From JAWUVP01 sp034112285 (GTDB lineage Bacteria > Pseudomonadota > Gammaproteobacteria > JABDGN01), in the NCBI GenBank assembly GCA_034112285.1, contig JAWUVP010000023.1, positions 1 through 22,564 on the forward strand: a stretch of 22,564 nt of DNA. Direction: 5' to 3'. This document shows positions 6,810 to 14,861 of this stretch, piece by piece; position 1 is the first letter of the stretch, and each line of letters begins with the position of its first letter. A model generated the notes under the pieces. It did no database searches. It was not told the origin of the DNA and saw nothing but the letters and a program-made list of their open reading frames with translations. A program made the translations under genes and the position numbers.

Positions 6810-8183
6810 ATGCGCCGCCATCTAGCAAAAATTTTCGCCGCCAGTCTATTATTACTGATTTTTAATTTAGCACTCGCTTCAAGTTCCCCTCAAGATCCGC
6901 AATATCCCGCACCCGCCATTCAAGCGACACAAACGGGGGATTACCTCGTCAAGGCAAGAGTTGATATAAAATATGCTGATGGAAAAAAAGGCAGGAGTAC
7001 CTCCATCTATCTTTACAGCAACAGGAATATATTGGACGTATTTGATTCCTTTAAAGATGCCCGCATAGGATTTTATTTCCCAGGTTATGACACAAACACC
7101 ACAACCCTCTCCGGCACCGTTAATTTACGTGGTGTTAATGTGACTGTACAGCGCAGCATTGATCATGGTGTTGCCACACTACATTTTTGCTTACTGTATG
7201 CCTCGGGTAATAAACAATGTCACGAATTCCAAAGCTTTGTGAAAGCAACCGCCAGTCTAGCGGCCAAAAGTGGCTTTGGTAGTGTTCAAGTGCTAAATGA
7301 AGATGTCTGGGATCAGCTCATCGACTGGCTAAAAGGTAAAGGCGGTAGCTTGCTCACCCAACTAGCCGACGACTGGGTGTCTAGCACTGCTATCGACCCT
7401 GTAGCCGGTAACCCCAATAGCTTTTTTGCCCAGCTGACCAAAAGCAATTTTAATCTAGCCGCTAATGGCATGTTAAATAATGCTAGCGAAGGTTCGTTAA
7501 ACTTATTTTCATTAACCCCTTCGTACAGCGACGTGACCAACAATGGCTTCAGTGTTAGAAGTGCCAGCCTACCGTTGAAGTACACACATTACTTTAACGA
7601 TAACAATGCGCTGATTGTTGATGCACCGATTACCTACCAACAAATACAATCGGCCACCTCCTACTCAGTAGCATTAGGCATGGGCTTCACACATGTGCTA
7701 TTACGCACGCCTAGCAAAGTTGCTTGGGCACTAACCCCTAGCCTAAACGTGGGCGCCGTTGGCTCAGCAGACTTAGGCGCAGGCACATTGCTTTATGACA
7801 CCGCCCTCGCTAGCCGTGTGGTCATTCCCCATGGCAACATCACTTACGGCATTACCGATGATGTTTCATATTTAGTGACCAGCAAAATTAAAATCGGGGA
7901 TATTGAAACACCTTATGATCTCAACAACATCACCATGCTCAATGGCGGTGACATCACCTATGCGGCTAGCAAAAACTACAACATTGGCGGTTACATTAAT
8001 CGCTTTGATGTACTCAGTGGTATGAAATGGTATGTTCCAAGCTATAACGAAATAGGCTTTAAACTTAGCAAGTTAACCACACATAATAAAATTAGCTACA
8101 GCCAATACACCGGCTCGCTAAGTTACTTGTTTGGTGAGCATCAATACCAAGGGGTTGAGTTTACCGCAGGCTTTAACTTCTAA
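6810..8183 (+). CDS. Outer-membrane beta-barrel protein, paralogue B
   Basis: A 457-residue paralogue of the 5184-6560 protein. The start ATG follows AAGGAAG (6796-6802) with 7-nt spacing. It has a signal peptide (MRRHLAKIF, hydrophobic core, ALA) and the same Cys pair at exactly C127 and C137, within FC and QC contexts. It ends in the same C-terminal FTAGFNF. From VLNEDVWDQL (about 161) onward the two proteins differ at only about 16 of some 290 positions, mostly conservative. Before that point, by eye, roughly half the residues differ, with one or two small indels. The barrel is therefore either under strong constraint or kept alike by gene conversion, while the N-terminal domain diversifies. 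The function is unknown beyond an outer-membrane location. The gene has its own promoter box and terminator. Confidence 0.85.
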   Translation: MRRHLAKIFAASLLLLIFNLALASSSPQDPQYPAPAIQATQTGDYLVKARVDIKYADGKKGRSTSIYLYSNRNILDVFDSFKDARIGFYFPGYDTNTTTLSGTVNLRGVNVTVQRSIDHGVATLHFCLLYASGNKQCHEFQSFVKATASLAAKSGFGSVQVLNEDVWDQLIDWLKGKGGSLLTQLADDWVSSTAIDPVAGNPNSFFAQLTKSNFNLAANGMLNNASEGSLNLFSLTPSYSDVTNNGFSVRSASLPLKYTHYFNDNNALIVDAPITYQQIQSATSYSVALGMGFTHVLLRTPSKVAWALTPSLNVGAVGSADLGAGTLLYDTALASRVVIPHGNITYGITDDVSYLVTSKIKIGDIETPYDLNNITMLNGGDITYAASKNYNIGGYINRFDVLSGMKWYVPSYNEIGFKLSKLTTHNKISYSQYTGSLSYLFGEHQYQGVEFTAGFNF

Positions 8184-8210
8184 AGTCGGGTTAGTTTAAC
8201 CTTGATACAA

Positions 8211-8238
8211 AAAACCCAGCTTTTAGCTGGGTTTTTTT
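8211..8238 (+). terminator. Intrinsic terminator after paralogue B
   Basis: AAAACCCAGCT pairs with AGCTGGGTTTT around a TTT loop (8222-8224), ending in seven T (8232-8238). Confidence 0.92.
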
Positions 8239-8347
8239 GCCTTTAAGAAACAAGATTAGAGCTAACTAATAATTTTCTCAAACAAAATGAGTGAACTGAT
8301 CGTCCATTCTCTCTTGTCAGGCAAAGACAGAATTAAATTTCTGCCAC

Positions 8348-9133
8348 CTAAGGCTGGGTGAATTTTTTCGTCATTGCCAAGTTAACTCCGCTGGGCGAAA
8401 ACCAACTTAACCAAGCCAAAAATTTTTGTCGCCAACCTGGAATGACCCGGCGCTTATTCGCAAACAACGCTTTAACCCCGCACCGTGCCACAAACTCCGC
8501 GCTTAACACGCCTAAGGCTTTCGAGTTAAATAACTCACTGTCTTGCAAACGCGCAATACTGGAAAACTCCGTCGACGTGGGGCCAGGACATAACGTCGTC
8601 ACCTGCACACCGAGTGTTTTATATTCGGCATAGAGTGCCTCTGAAAAACTCAACACAAACGCTTTGCTTGCAGCATAAACAGCCATATAAGGAATCGGCT
8701 GCAACGCAGCGGTGGACGCCACATTTAAAATATATGATGAAGGTTGAGCCAATAATTGTGGCAACAAACGATACGTAAGCTTCACTAAGGTATCAACATT
8801 AACCTGCAGCATTTGCTGGATGCGCTCAGCGCTGGCTTCACTGAATAAGCGATTATCACCCAAGCCAGCATTGTTAACCAACACATTGACTTGCAAGCTA
8901 CGTTGTTGCAAAAAATTATCGATAATATCCACCGCATCCGTATTGCTAAGATCGCAACCGAGCACCAGCACTTGGGTTTGAGAGTGTTTCGTAATCTGTT
9001 CGGCCAATTGCTGCAAGCGCTCTTCACGCCTAGCCACAATTAATAAATCATAACCGCGACTGGCCAGCTGCAAGGCTAACTGCCAACCAATTCCGCTTGA
9101 AGCGCCAGTAATTAAGGCGAGTTTGTTTTTCAT
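8348..9133 (-). CDS. Short-chain dehydrogenase/reductase
   Basis: A 261-residue classical SDR oxidoreductase; the substrate cannot be told from sequence. The Rossmann cofactor motif TGASSGIG lies at 9-16. R36 and R37 after the second strand (VARRE) suggest NADP(H) preference. NNAG is at 87-90, N112 is the structural Asn, and the catalytic set is S140, Y153 and K157 (YAASK). PGPTSTEF (183-190) closes the cofactor site. The closest general type is the DltE/YqjQ-like SDR with a short hydrophobic C-terminal tail. The ATG is preceded by AGGAG at good spacing. The gene converges on outer-membrane paralogue B and is probably transcribed alone; I see no clear terminator after its stop. The enzyme class is secure. 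Confidence 0.93.
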   Translation of the reverse strand: MKNKLALITGASSGIGWQLALQLASRGYDLLIVARREERLQQLAEQITKHSQTQVLVLGCDLSNTDAVDIIDNFLQQRSLQVNVLVNNAGLGDNRLFSEASAERIQQMLQVNVDTLVKLTYRLLPQLLAQPSSYILNVASTAALQPIPYMAVYAASKAFVLSFSEALYAEYKTLGVQVTTLCPGPTSTEFSSIARLQDSELFNSKALGVLSAEFVARCGVKALFANKRRVIPGWRQKFLAWLSWFSPSGVNLAMTKKFTQP

Positions 9134-9348
9134 GGAAACTCCTATTTTCTAAAAAATTCATTAATTATCATGCGGTTACAAAAAACAACACCTATAATAT
9201 AGTCAAAACCATAGTCTGTAACGCATATATGTGAAAAAATATGCTATAATTTTTTTGACGGGTAAAACCTATTATGTGCTTGTAGTGCTCCCTTTCGATG
9301 ATTGGATATGAGCTACGAGATACGGACATAATGGGGGCCGTCTTTTTC

Positions 9349-9993
9349 TTATCCTGAATAAACAACCTCTTCCGGCTTTATCCTATCTTTGAATTTATCA
9401 TACCAACTATAATCTTGATGCTCATACTTGCGGCTAATCCCCCAACAAAACAAATCGACCGCCTGTAAACCCGCATTATTATGCGATAACTCATGATCGA
9501 TAGCGATGTTTGTTTTTAATGGCACTTGACTCTCTAAGTGTTGCAAAATGTAGCGGTTGAATATCTGTATTTCGTTTTTACTTTTTGAACGGTCAATAAT
9601 TAAGTTGATACGTTCAATTTCTCCCGTAAAGGTAACTTGTTCTAATGCCAATTTTGCAATGATATTATAAAGCCGATCTTTATTCGCCGGCATACCCAGC
9701 TTTGCAAGTAACTTCCTCTTATCTAAAATTGCGGTGGATAATTGCCAACTATCTGAATCTTTTAGCTGAGCATAGAAGTAATTTTTTTGTTTTAATTTAA
9801 GGTTAGCTCCTTTTAATTCAGGTAACGAATTTTTCTTCAAAATCATATTTGTTCGGCGCAATGTCCTCCGCGTAGCATCCTTAATAAGTTTGTGTGATTG
9901 AGATTGAAGTAACGTCACCACAAAATATTTCGATGGGTTCTTATTTTCAAAGTCAAACCCAAGATCGCCTGATTCATCGAGGTATAAAGACAT
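9349..9993 (-). CDS. DUF3800 family protein
   Basis: This 214-residue protein has the hallmarks of DUF3800: an N-terminal YLDESGDLGF (D6, E7), a central LIIDRS (D134), then DHELSHNNAGLQAVDLFCWG with D166, H167 and D180. The spaced acidic residues fit an RNase H-like metal-dependent nuclease fold, as predicted for the family, but no activity is established. DUF3800 proteins are frequent in accessory and defence-related islands. The ATG (9991-9993) lies three bases after the TAA of a small upstream frame (see 9997-10115), with GGAA as a weak ribosome site, suggesting translational coupling to a partner that now looks broken. The family call is strong; the function is open. Confidence 0.88.
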   Translation of the reverse strand: MSLYLDESGDLGFDFENKNPSKYFVVTLLQSQSHKLIKDATRRTLRRTNMILKKNSLPELKGANLKLKQKNYFYAQLKDSDSWQLSTAILDKRKLLAKLGMPANKDRLYNIIAKLALEQVTFTGEIERINLIIDRSKSKNEIQIFNRYILQHLESQVPLKTNIAIDHELSHNNAGLQAVDLFCWGISRKYEHQDYSWYDKFKDRIKPEEVVYSG

Positions 9994-9996
9994 AGT

Positions 9997-10115
9997 TTAT
10001 TCCATAATATCTAAACTAAAATCAGCCCGCATTTCATCAAGGCCACCTTCTGCCTTGATTATATCTGGTTTTAAAATAGAATCGAAATTAAATTCAATAT
10101 ATTCGCAAAAAACAT
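9997..10115 (-). pseudogene. Small ORF upstream of DUF3800, apparently start-less or frameshifted
   Basis: A frame open from 10149 to the TAA at 9997-9999 encodes a protein-like tail (EYIEFNFDSILKPDIIKAEG, then GLDEMRADFSLDIME) that ends three bases before the DUF3800 ATG. No ATG, GTG or TTG opens the frame before Met40 of the stretch. An ATG at 10113-10115 sits one frame off, directly before a T6 run (10107-10112); one extra T would put it in frame and give a 39-residue protein. So this is either a decayed partner gene, a T-tract indel, or a case of slippage. The stop of the alpha/beta-hydrolase gene lies just upstream in the same frame. I do not recognise the family. Confidence 0.45.
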
Positions 10116-10149
10116 ATGCCCGTGGCCACTCAAGAGGCGAGCTTGTTTT

Positions 10150-11703
10150 TTATAATAGTTCCTGTGTAGAGCCATTAGACTTTCTGCGGCTTGGCTCTGG
10201 CGATGTTCTAGCTAAATCTCTCAGTCGACTCAAACTTGGAGAGCCCATTAAAGTATCCGACCTTGGCCTGCCAAGGCCGAAAATCTCCTCTAATGTCTTA
10301 ATAAACAGCTCCGGGGCTTCATCTAAAACGCCGTGCGCAGCATTAATAACTTCTTTCTTTATTCTCTTACACTCCTTCACATTATTAAAGCCCGACTCCG
10401 CATATTTTAAAAAATCATCGGTTGTGGTAACAACAACCACTCTTTCTTTATCAAAATCTACCAACGAAAAAGTGCTAACTTGCCCATAGCTAGCATCACG
10501 ATAAGCCCCGAGTAGAAAAGAAACTTGGCTTATGCCACGAAAACAAAATTGAGCAGTGTGCTCGGCCTTCTCTAACTTACCTTGCATTGTGTCACTTACT
10601 TGATAATAACGCTTACAATAATCTAACACTTTAGCGTTTAGAGCTCGTGATAGAGAAAAAATTTGATGATAAAAATGGGTAAGCTGCAGGTTCATATTAA
10701 GATCTAACATCTGTAATGGCGTGTTTAGCAAAACCAAATAACCCTTAACTTTAACCAACTGATATAACGCTATGGCAATGTGGCCGCCCAAGCCGTGGCC
10801 AATAATATACGGTTGGCGAATATTGAAAGCCAGAACCAGCTTATGAATCTCGTTAGCCGTAACATTAACGTATGATCCTTCAATAGGAGCACTCAATGCA
10901 GAGAGCCCCACCCCGGGATTATCGATAATTAAGATATCATATTCATCTCTAAACGCGGGATACACCAAACTAAATTCGGTGCAATCATTAAAAATATCGG
11001 AAATAAAAATCAACGTTGCTTTTGGCTTTATTGCCTCACACTTCATATACACAAAATTTAATGTCGGGCTCGCTAGGCTATCTATAGGATAATATGCTTG
11101 TGCACATAAATAAAAAAACTCTTCCCCAGGATTTTTCGCGTGTGCAGCACTGTTATGCGTGGCCAAAAATCGCCACGGTTGCATTTCATTTATTCGCTTT
11201 CTAACTTCAACCTCAATCTCACCGGTGTGAAATTGTTGCGCAGTGAGTTCCACTGTTTTTTTATGAGGAGATTTACATAGCGGCAAAACCACATCGCAAA
11301 AACGTTTTATGTTATCACGTACCCTTTCATAAGGCCCAAGTACAGCGGCAGCTTCAGGCTGAAGCCAAGACTCTAAACCGGCCAAAAATGAACCGCTCGC
11401 AAGTTGATTAAAGCCATCTTTACCAAGCTTATCTAGAACACGCTTAAAATCGCCAGAGAAAAGTTGTTTCACCTGGGCCGGCCATAACAATAACTCTGCC
11501 CCCGCTGGCGCTTGGCTCAAATGAATATCAAGCATCAAGATAAAATCATGGGCATAAAATAGAAACAGCACCAACGCCGAAACTTGCTCAGGACCGCCCC
11601 CAGCTCGATTCAATTTTTCTATCGTTTGATAAAGTTCGCTAAAATGTTGTTCAAGCAATACTAGGTTATTACGTTTATTGTTAGCTTGGGTAAAAGCGTA
11701 CAT
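10150..11703 (-). CDS. Alpha/beta-hydrolase-fold protein with Gly in place of the nucleophile Ser
   Basis: A 517-residue protein with a helical N-terminal half (about 1-200) and an alpha/beta-hydrolase domain (about 225-475). DILIIDNPGVGLSAL corresponds to the strand and oxyanion loop usually read as a DxPGxGxS motif. The nucleophile elbow reads IIGHGLGGHIA, with Gly304 where GHSLGG is expected. A possible acid residue (D429 or D430 in TTTDDF) and the typical His457 (AAHGVLDEAPE) remain. So the fold is clear but the usual Ser catalysis should be lost. The last 35 residues are a low-complexity Ser/Arg/Pro tail ending in STQELL. The start ATG follows TGGAG at good spacing. The gene may be co-transcribed with the DUF3800 gene downstream. 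Alternatives are a scaffold or binding protein, or an enzyme using another nucleophile. Confidence 0.82.
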   Translation of the reverse strand: MYAFTQANNKRNNLVLLEQHFSELYQTIEKLNRAGGGPEQVSALVLFLFYAHDFILMLDIHLSQAPAGAELLLWPAQVKQLFSGDFKRVLDKLGKDGFNQLASGSFLAGLESWLQPEAAAVLGPYERVRDNIKRFCDVVLPLCKSPHKKTVELTAQQFHTGEIEVEVRKRINEMQPWRFLATHNSAAHAKNPGEEFFYLCAQAYYPIDSLASPTLNFVYMKCEAIKPKATLIFISDIFNDCTEFSLVYPAFRDEYDILIIDNPGVGLSALSAPIEGSYVNVTANEIHKLVLAFNIRQPYIIGHGLGGHIAIALYQLVKVKGYLVLLNTPLQMLDLNMNLQLTHFYHQIFSLSRALNAKVLDYCKRYYQVSDTMQGKLEKAEHTAQFCFRGISQVSFLLGAYRDASYGQVSTFSLVDFDKERVVVVTTTDDFLKYAESGFNNVKECKRIKKEVINAAHGVLDEAPELFIKTLEEIFGLGRPRSDTLMGSPSLSRLRDLARTSPEPSRRKSNGSTQELL

Positions 11704-11870
11704 ATGGCTCCATCTATTAATAAAATATTTTTGTTGATTATCAATTAGTTATTGTCACAAAAATCGTTGTGCGAAGCAAATGAAAGTCAATAATTTGGCC
11801 ACATAATTTTACGCTAATCTACAACCCACATGCTTTGCATTTTCAAACTAATCGTGAGACTATTACGCCC

Positions 11871-12710
11871 ATGAAAACACGATCATTTATTATTTTACAA
11901 CACATTTTGCCGCAACACTTTTTGTCTCGCTTAGTCGCGCGCCTGGCCAACTGGCAAGCGCCTGAATGGTTTTTACTGCCTATGCTGCAAAAATTTGTGC
12001 GACATTTCAACGTTGATATGCAGATTGCTGCCGAGCCTAGATTAACGGCTTACAATTCATTCAATGACTTTTTCACCCGCAAGCTGGCCGCCAATGCCCG
12101 CCCCATCGGTGATGGCGTTGTTTCACCGGCAGACGGCACCATTAGTGAGCTTGGACCGATTGCACAGCAAGATATATTGCAAGCTAAAGGCTGCTACTAC
12201 ACGCTAAAACAATTACTCGCCAACGATGAAAAATTAGCCGCACAGTTTGCCAATGGTTTTTTTGCCACCATTTACCTTTCTCCACGTGATTACCACCGCG
12301 TACACATGCCTTATGCGGGTAAATTATTGCGCTCCATTTATGTGCCGGGGAAATTATTTTCTGTAAACCCCACCACGGTGCAAAATGTGGCCGGCGTGTT
12401 TGCGCGTAACGAGCGACTAATTAATATATTTTCTACCGATAAAGGCCCCATGGCGGTTATTTTAGTGGGCGCCATGTTGGTTGCGGGCATCAGCGCCAGC
12501 TGGCGAGGCACCATTACCCCAAACAGACATCGCACCGTGCAATCTTGGGATTACACCGCAGAAGATAAATTTTTTAATGCCGGCGACGAAGTAGGTTATT
12601 TCAATTTTGGCTCCACCGCCATTGTGTTGTTTCCCGAAGACAGTATGCAATGGCTACCTGAATTAGCCGCTGAAACCACGCTAAAAATGGGCCAAACAAT
12701 TGGGCACTAA
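11871..12710 (+). CDS. psd: Phosphatidylserine decarboxylase proenzyme
   Basis: The enzyme makes phosphatidylethanolamine from phosphatidylserine at the inner membrane. The frame opens at 11835, but the ATG at 11871 (MKTRSFIILQHILPQ) aligns with the start of E. coli Psd, giving 279 residues. The charge-relay residues are visible: D88 in SPADGT, H142 and H145 in YHRVHMP. LSPRDYHRVHMP and LFSVNPTTVQNV are family signatures. The self-cleavage site is FGST (246-249), where Ser248 would become the pyruvoyl group; E. coli has LGST. The protein lacks the long acidic C-terminal extension of E. coli. Its stop overlaps the fructokinase start. rsgA, its frequent neighbour, lies about 6.8 kb upstream. 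Confidence 0.95.
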   Translation: MKTRSFIILQHILPQHFLSRLVARLANWQAPEWFLLPMLQKFVRHFNVDMQIAAEPRLTAYNSFNDFFTRKLAANARPIGDGVVSPADGTISELGPIAQQDILQAKGCYYTLKQLLANDEKLAAQFANGFFATIYLSPRDYHRVHMPYAGKLLRSIYVPGKLFSVNPTTVQNVAGVFARNERLINIFSTDKGPMAVILVGAMLVAGISASWRGTITPNRHRTVQSWDYTAEDKFFNAGDEVGYFNFGSTAIVLFPEDSMQWLPELAAETTLKMGQTIGH

Positions 12711-13605
12711 GAAGCTTTACGGTGGCATTGAAGCTGGCGGCACCAAATTTGTGTGCGCAGTGGGTGATGGCCAGGGTGAAATTTATGACCGCATTACCCT
12801 ACCCACCACCACGCCGGCTGAAACACTGCCGCACATTATTAATTTTTTTCAAAACATTAAAGCCGAAGGTGAGTTAGCCGCCCTGGGTATTGGCGCATTT
12901 GGCCCTATCGACGCACACCCTGGCTCTCCTTCTTATGGCCACATTACCTCCACCCCCAAAACCGCGTGGATTAATTGCGACATAGTCGGGGCAATGCGCC
13001 AAGCATTTGATGTGCCCATCGGCTTTGAAACCGATGTAGCCACCGCCGCTTTGGGTGAATACGAATGGGGCGCCGGCCATGGCTTACGCCATATTATTTA
13101 CGTCACCGTCGGCACCGGCATTGGCGCTGCCTCAGTTATTGACGGCCAGCTTATGCCTGGCATGGGCCACCAAGAAATGGGCCACATTTTAGTGCCGCAT
13201 GATCTAAGCGCCGACCCCTTCCCCGGCAACTGCCCCTACCATCATGACTGCCTAGAAGGCCTGGCCTGCGGTGGCGCCATAAAAGCACGCTGGCATGTGC
13301 CGTCTGCACTCGATTTACCCGCCGATCACCCCGCCTGGGATTTAGAAGCCGGTTACCTGGCCGCAGCCCTCATGACTTACGTGCTCACCCTTAGCCCCGA
13401 GCGGATCATTATGGGTGGCGGCGTGATGAAACAAATGCATTTGTTTCCTAAAATTCGTGAAAAATTATTAACAAAACTCAACGGCTATATTAGCGAAAGC
13501 CGACTGCTAACGCAGATTGATGAATTTATTGTGCCACCAGGCTTAAGCGAACGGGCAGGCGTGGCGGGTGCGATTGCACTGGCACGGCGCGTTAGCGAGC
13601 AGTAA
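12700..13605 (+). CDS. ROK-family fructokinase
   Basis: A 301-residue sugar kinase, most like B. subtilis-type fructokinase (fructose to fructose 6-phosphate with ATP). The phosphate-binding motif GGIEAGGTKF is at 8-17, the catalytic base D112 sits in FETDVATAALGE, and VGTGIGA at 137-143 is the second phosphate loop. The zinc site is H162 (GHQEMGH) with C178, H181 and C184 in CPYHHDC, the form specific to fructokinases within ROK. MGGGV (at about 237) is also typical. The only in-frame start is TTG at 12700-12702, overlapping the psd stop by 11 bases; an in-frame TAA at 12682 rules out anything longer. Coupled translation with psd is likely. Pairing of a fructokinase with psd is unusual. The product could supply fructose 6-phosphate for mannose sugars, which would fit the ManC-type cupin at 15868. 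Confidence 0.93.
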   Translation: MGTKKLYGGIEAGGTKFVCAVGDGQGEIYDRITLPTTTPAETLPHIINFFQNIKAEGELAALGIGAFGPIDAHPGSPSYGHITSTPKTAWINCDIVGAMRQAFDVPIGFETDVATAALGEYEWGAGHGLRHIIYVTVGTGIGAASVIDGQLMPGMGHQEMGHILVPHDLSADPFPGNCPYHHDCLEGLACGGAIKARWHVPSALDLPADHPAWDLEAGYLAAALMTYVLTLSPERIIMGGGVMKQMHLFPKIREKLLTKLNGYISESRLLTQIDEFIVPPGLSERAGVAGAIALARRVSEQ

Positions 13606-13647
13606 CGCTTGGGCTTTATGGCCTAAATTAAATTTATAAAAAAAAAT

Positions 13648-13673
13648 ACTAAACAAAAATACTAAACAAAAAT
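13648..13673. repeat. 13-bp tandem duplication
   Basis: ACTAAACAAAAAT occurs twice in direct succession in the AT-rich leader of the 13692 gene. Confidence 0.6.
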
Positions 13674-13691
13674 TATAAAGAGATCATCAAT

Positions 13692-14777
13692 ATGGAACAA
13701 GACAATTTAGCGCCAGAAGACGCAAAATTTTTCACAGCAAACCAACCCCAACGGCAAGCTTCCCCCTCCCCAGCTAACATCGCCACAAAAGCCGACCAAG
13801 ATCTTCTAAAATCTTGCTGTGAAACTTTACAGGCACTCACCGGGCGCGATTGCGGTTTCGGTGGCGCACCCTGGTTTGCCTTAAGCTGGGGCCAAGAGTT
13901 AGTAAGAGCGTATGATCACTATAAAGGCACAAACGATCTCAGTCGCTTTAACACCCCAGTGTGTAGCATTTTTCACAAAGACTTTTCTGCCACCACCCTG
14001 GTTGCCGCCTCAGCAATAGGCCTAAATGTATTTAGCTTTGCCATTCAACAGGCAAAAACCTGTGCTGCGACCTACGTTCAAAATAACGATAAAAAAGTTT
14101 GCTGTTGTAAATGCGCTGTTTGTTGTAAAAACCTAGACAATTGCTTAACTTGCCTCAATACCTTTCGCGATGCAACCAACCTGAGCCTTGGCTCCGCTGG
14201 CGCAATATGGGCACATGGCGACATGTGCTTACATTTTTTTGGAAAAACTTACGCCACAGCCCCCCCGTGGGCGCATTACATGTTTGCATCGGTAAGTGTG
14301 GTTACTTTTATTGTGTTGTTTATTTTTGAAATCTTCAACTCCGTAAAGCCAATAAAAGAAAACGCAATACATCGCATCACCCAATTATTAACCCATTTTG
14401 AAACCATGATTAGCATGGGGCCTGGAAACGGCGCGGGTTTATGGGCACTTTATGTCATGCTAACGGTAGCCATTATTCCGCTATTTTCACCCGGCTTTAC
14501 GGTGCCAGCACTCGTGGCCAAGCTAATACCCGGCGCCACCTGTGGCCTGACAATTGGCACCTGTGTCTATAATATAAAACGACCAAGAACACCTGAAATG
14601 GATAGACTTATTACCGCCATAAAATCCTTTGTTCGCAACATTAGAGATTGCGTCAAGGCTGAGTGTTCAGCTTGTTCGGCCCCGCCGATAAAATATGAAT
14701 ACATAGGCTATAGCCCCATGCGCCCGCCAAAGCGGAGCACGGAGGCCTCAAAACTAATAGAGAATCAACCGCTTTAG
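13692..14777 (+). CDS. Cysteine-rich membrane protein of unknown function
   Basis: A 361-residue protein I do not recognise. The ATG follows AAAGAGA with suitable spacing. Four hydrophobic segments stand out at about 100-118, 195-215, 249-266 and 270-293, so it is probably an integral membrane protein. Nineteen residues are Cys. Eight of them are clustered at 137-154 (KKVCCCKCAVCCKNLDNCLTC region: C137, 138, 139, 141, 144, 145, 151, 154), and a CxxxxCxxC group lies at 320-328. This density suits zinc or other metal binding on the cytosolic side or, in a host-delivered protein, palmitoylation or metal sites. The N-terminus is Pro/Gln-rich and the C-terminus basic, Pro-rich and polar. It has no signal peptide. 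It follows the fructokinase by 86 bases and may form its own unit. A host-directed membrane effector is one speculation. Confidence 0.72.
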   Translation: MEQDNLAPEDAKFFTANQPQRQASPSPANIATKADQDLLKSCCETLQALTGRDCGFGGAPWFALSWGQELVRAYDHYKGTNDLSRFNTPVCSIFHKDFSATTLVAASAIGLNVFSFAIQQAKTCAATYVQNNDKKVCCCKCAVCCKNLDNCLTCLNTFRDATNLSLGSAGAIWAHGDMCLHFFGKTYATAPPWAHYMFASVSVVTFIVLFIFEIFNSVKPIKENAIHRITQLLTHFETMISMGPGNGAGLWALYVMLTVAIIPLFSPGFTVPALVAKLIPGATCGLTIGTCVYNIKRPRTPEMDRLITAIKSFVRNIRDCVKAECSACSAPPIKYEYIGYSPMRPPKRSTEASKLIENQPL

Positions 14778-14861
14778 CCGTCGCCCTTACCCTTAGATAC
14801 GCTGTCAAATCTTTAGCCAACGTGACGACATGCTTGGCTCTATTTGCCAATGCCACAATGC

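Noticed and set aside
8358..8633. Plus-strand frame opposite the SDR
   Set aside because: Shadow of a gene with clear SDR motifs.
9134..9348. AT-rich intergenic stretch with a short inverted repeat GCATAT/ATATGC and a T-run
   Set aside because: The stem is too weak for a terminator, and no tRNA or attachment-site structure could be built.
10055..10489. 144-residue plus-strand frame opposite the hydrolase 3' end
   Set aside because: Antisense to a well-supported fold; Ser/Leu-rich composition typical of a shadow frame.
11717..11744. TTGATA and TATTAA pair as a minus-strand promoter for the hydrolase gene
   Set aside because: Transcription would start so near the ATG that the visible Shine-Dalgarno sequence would be cut off.
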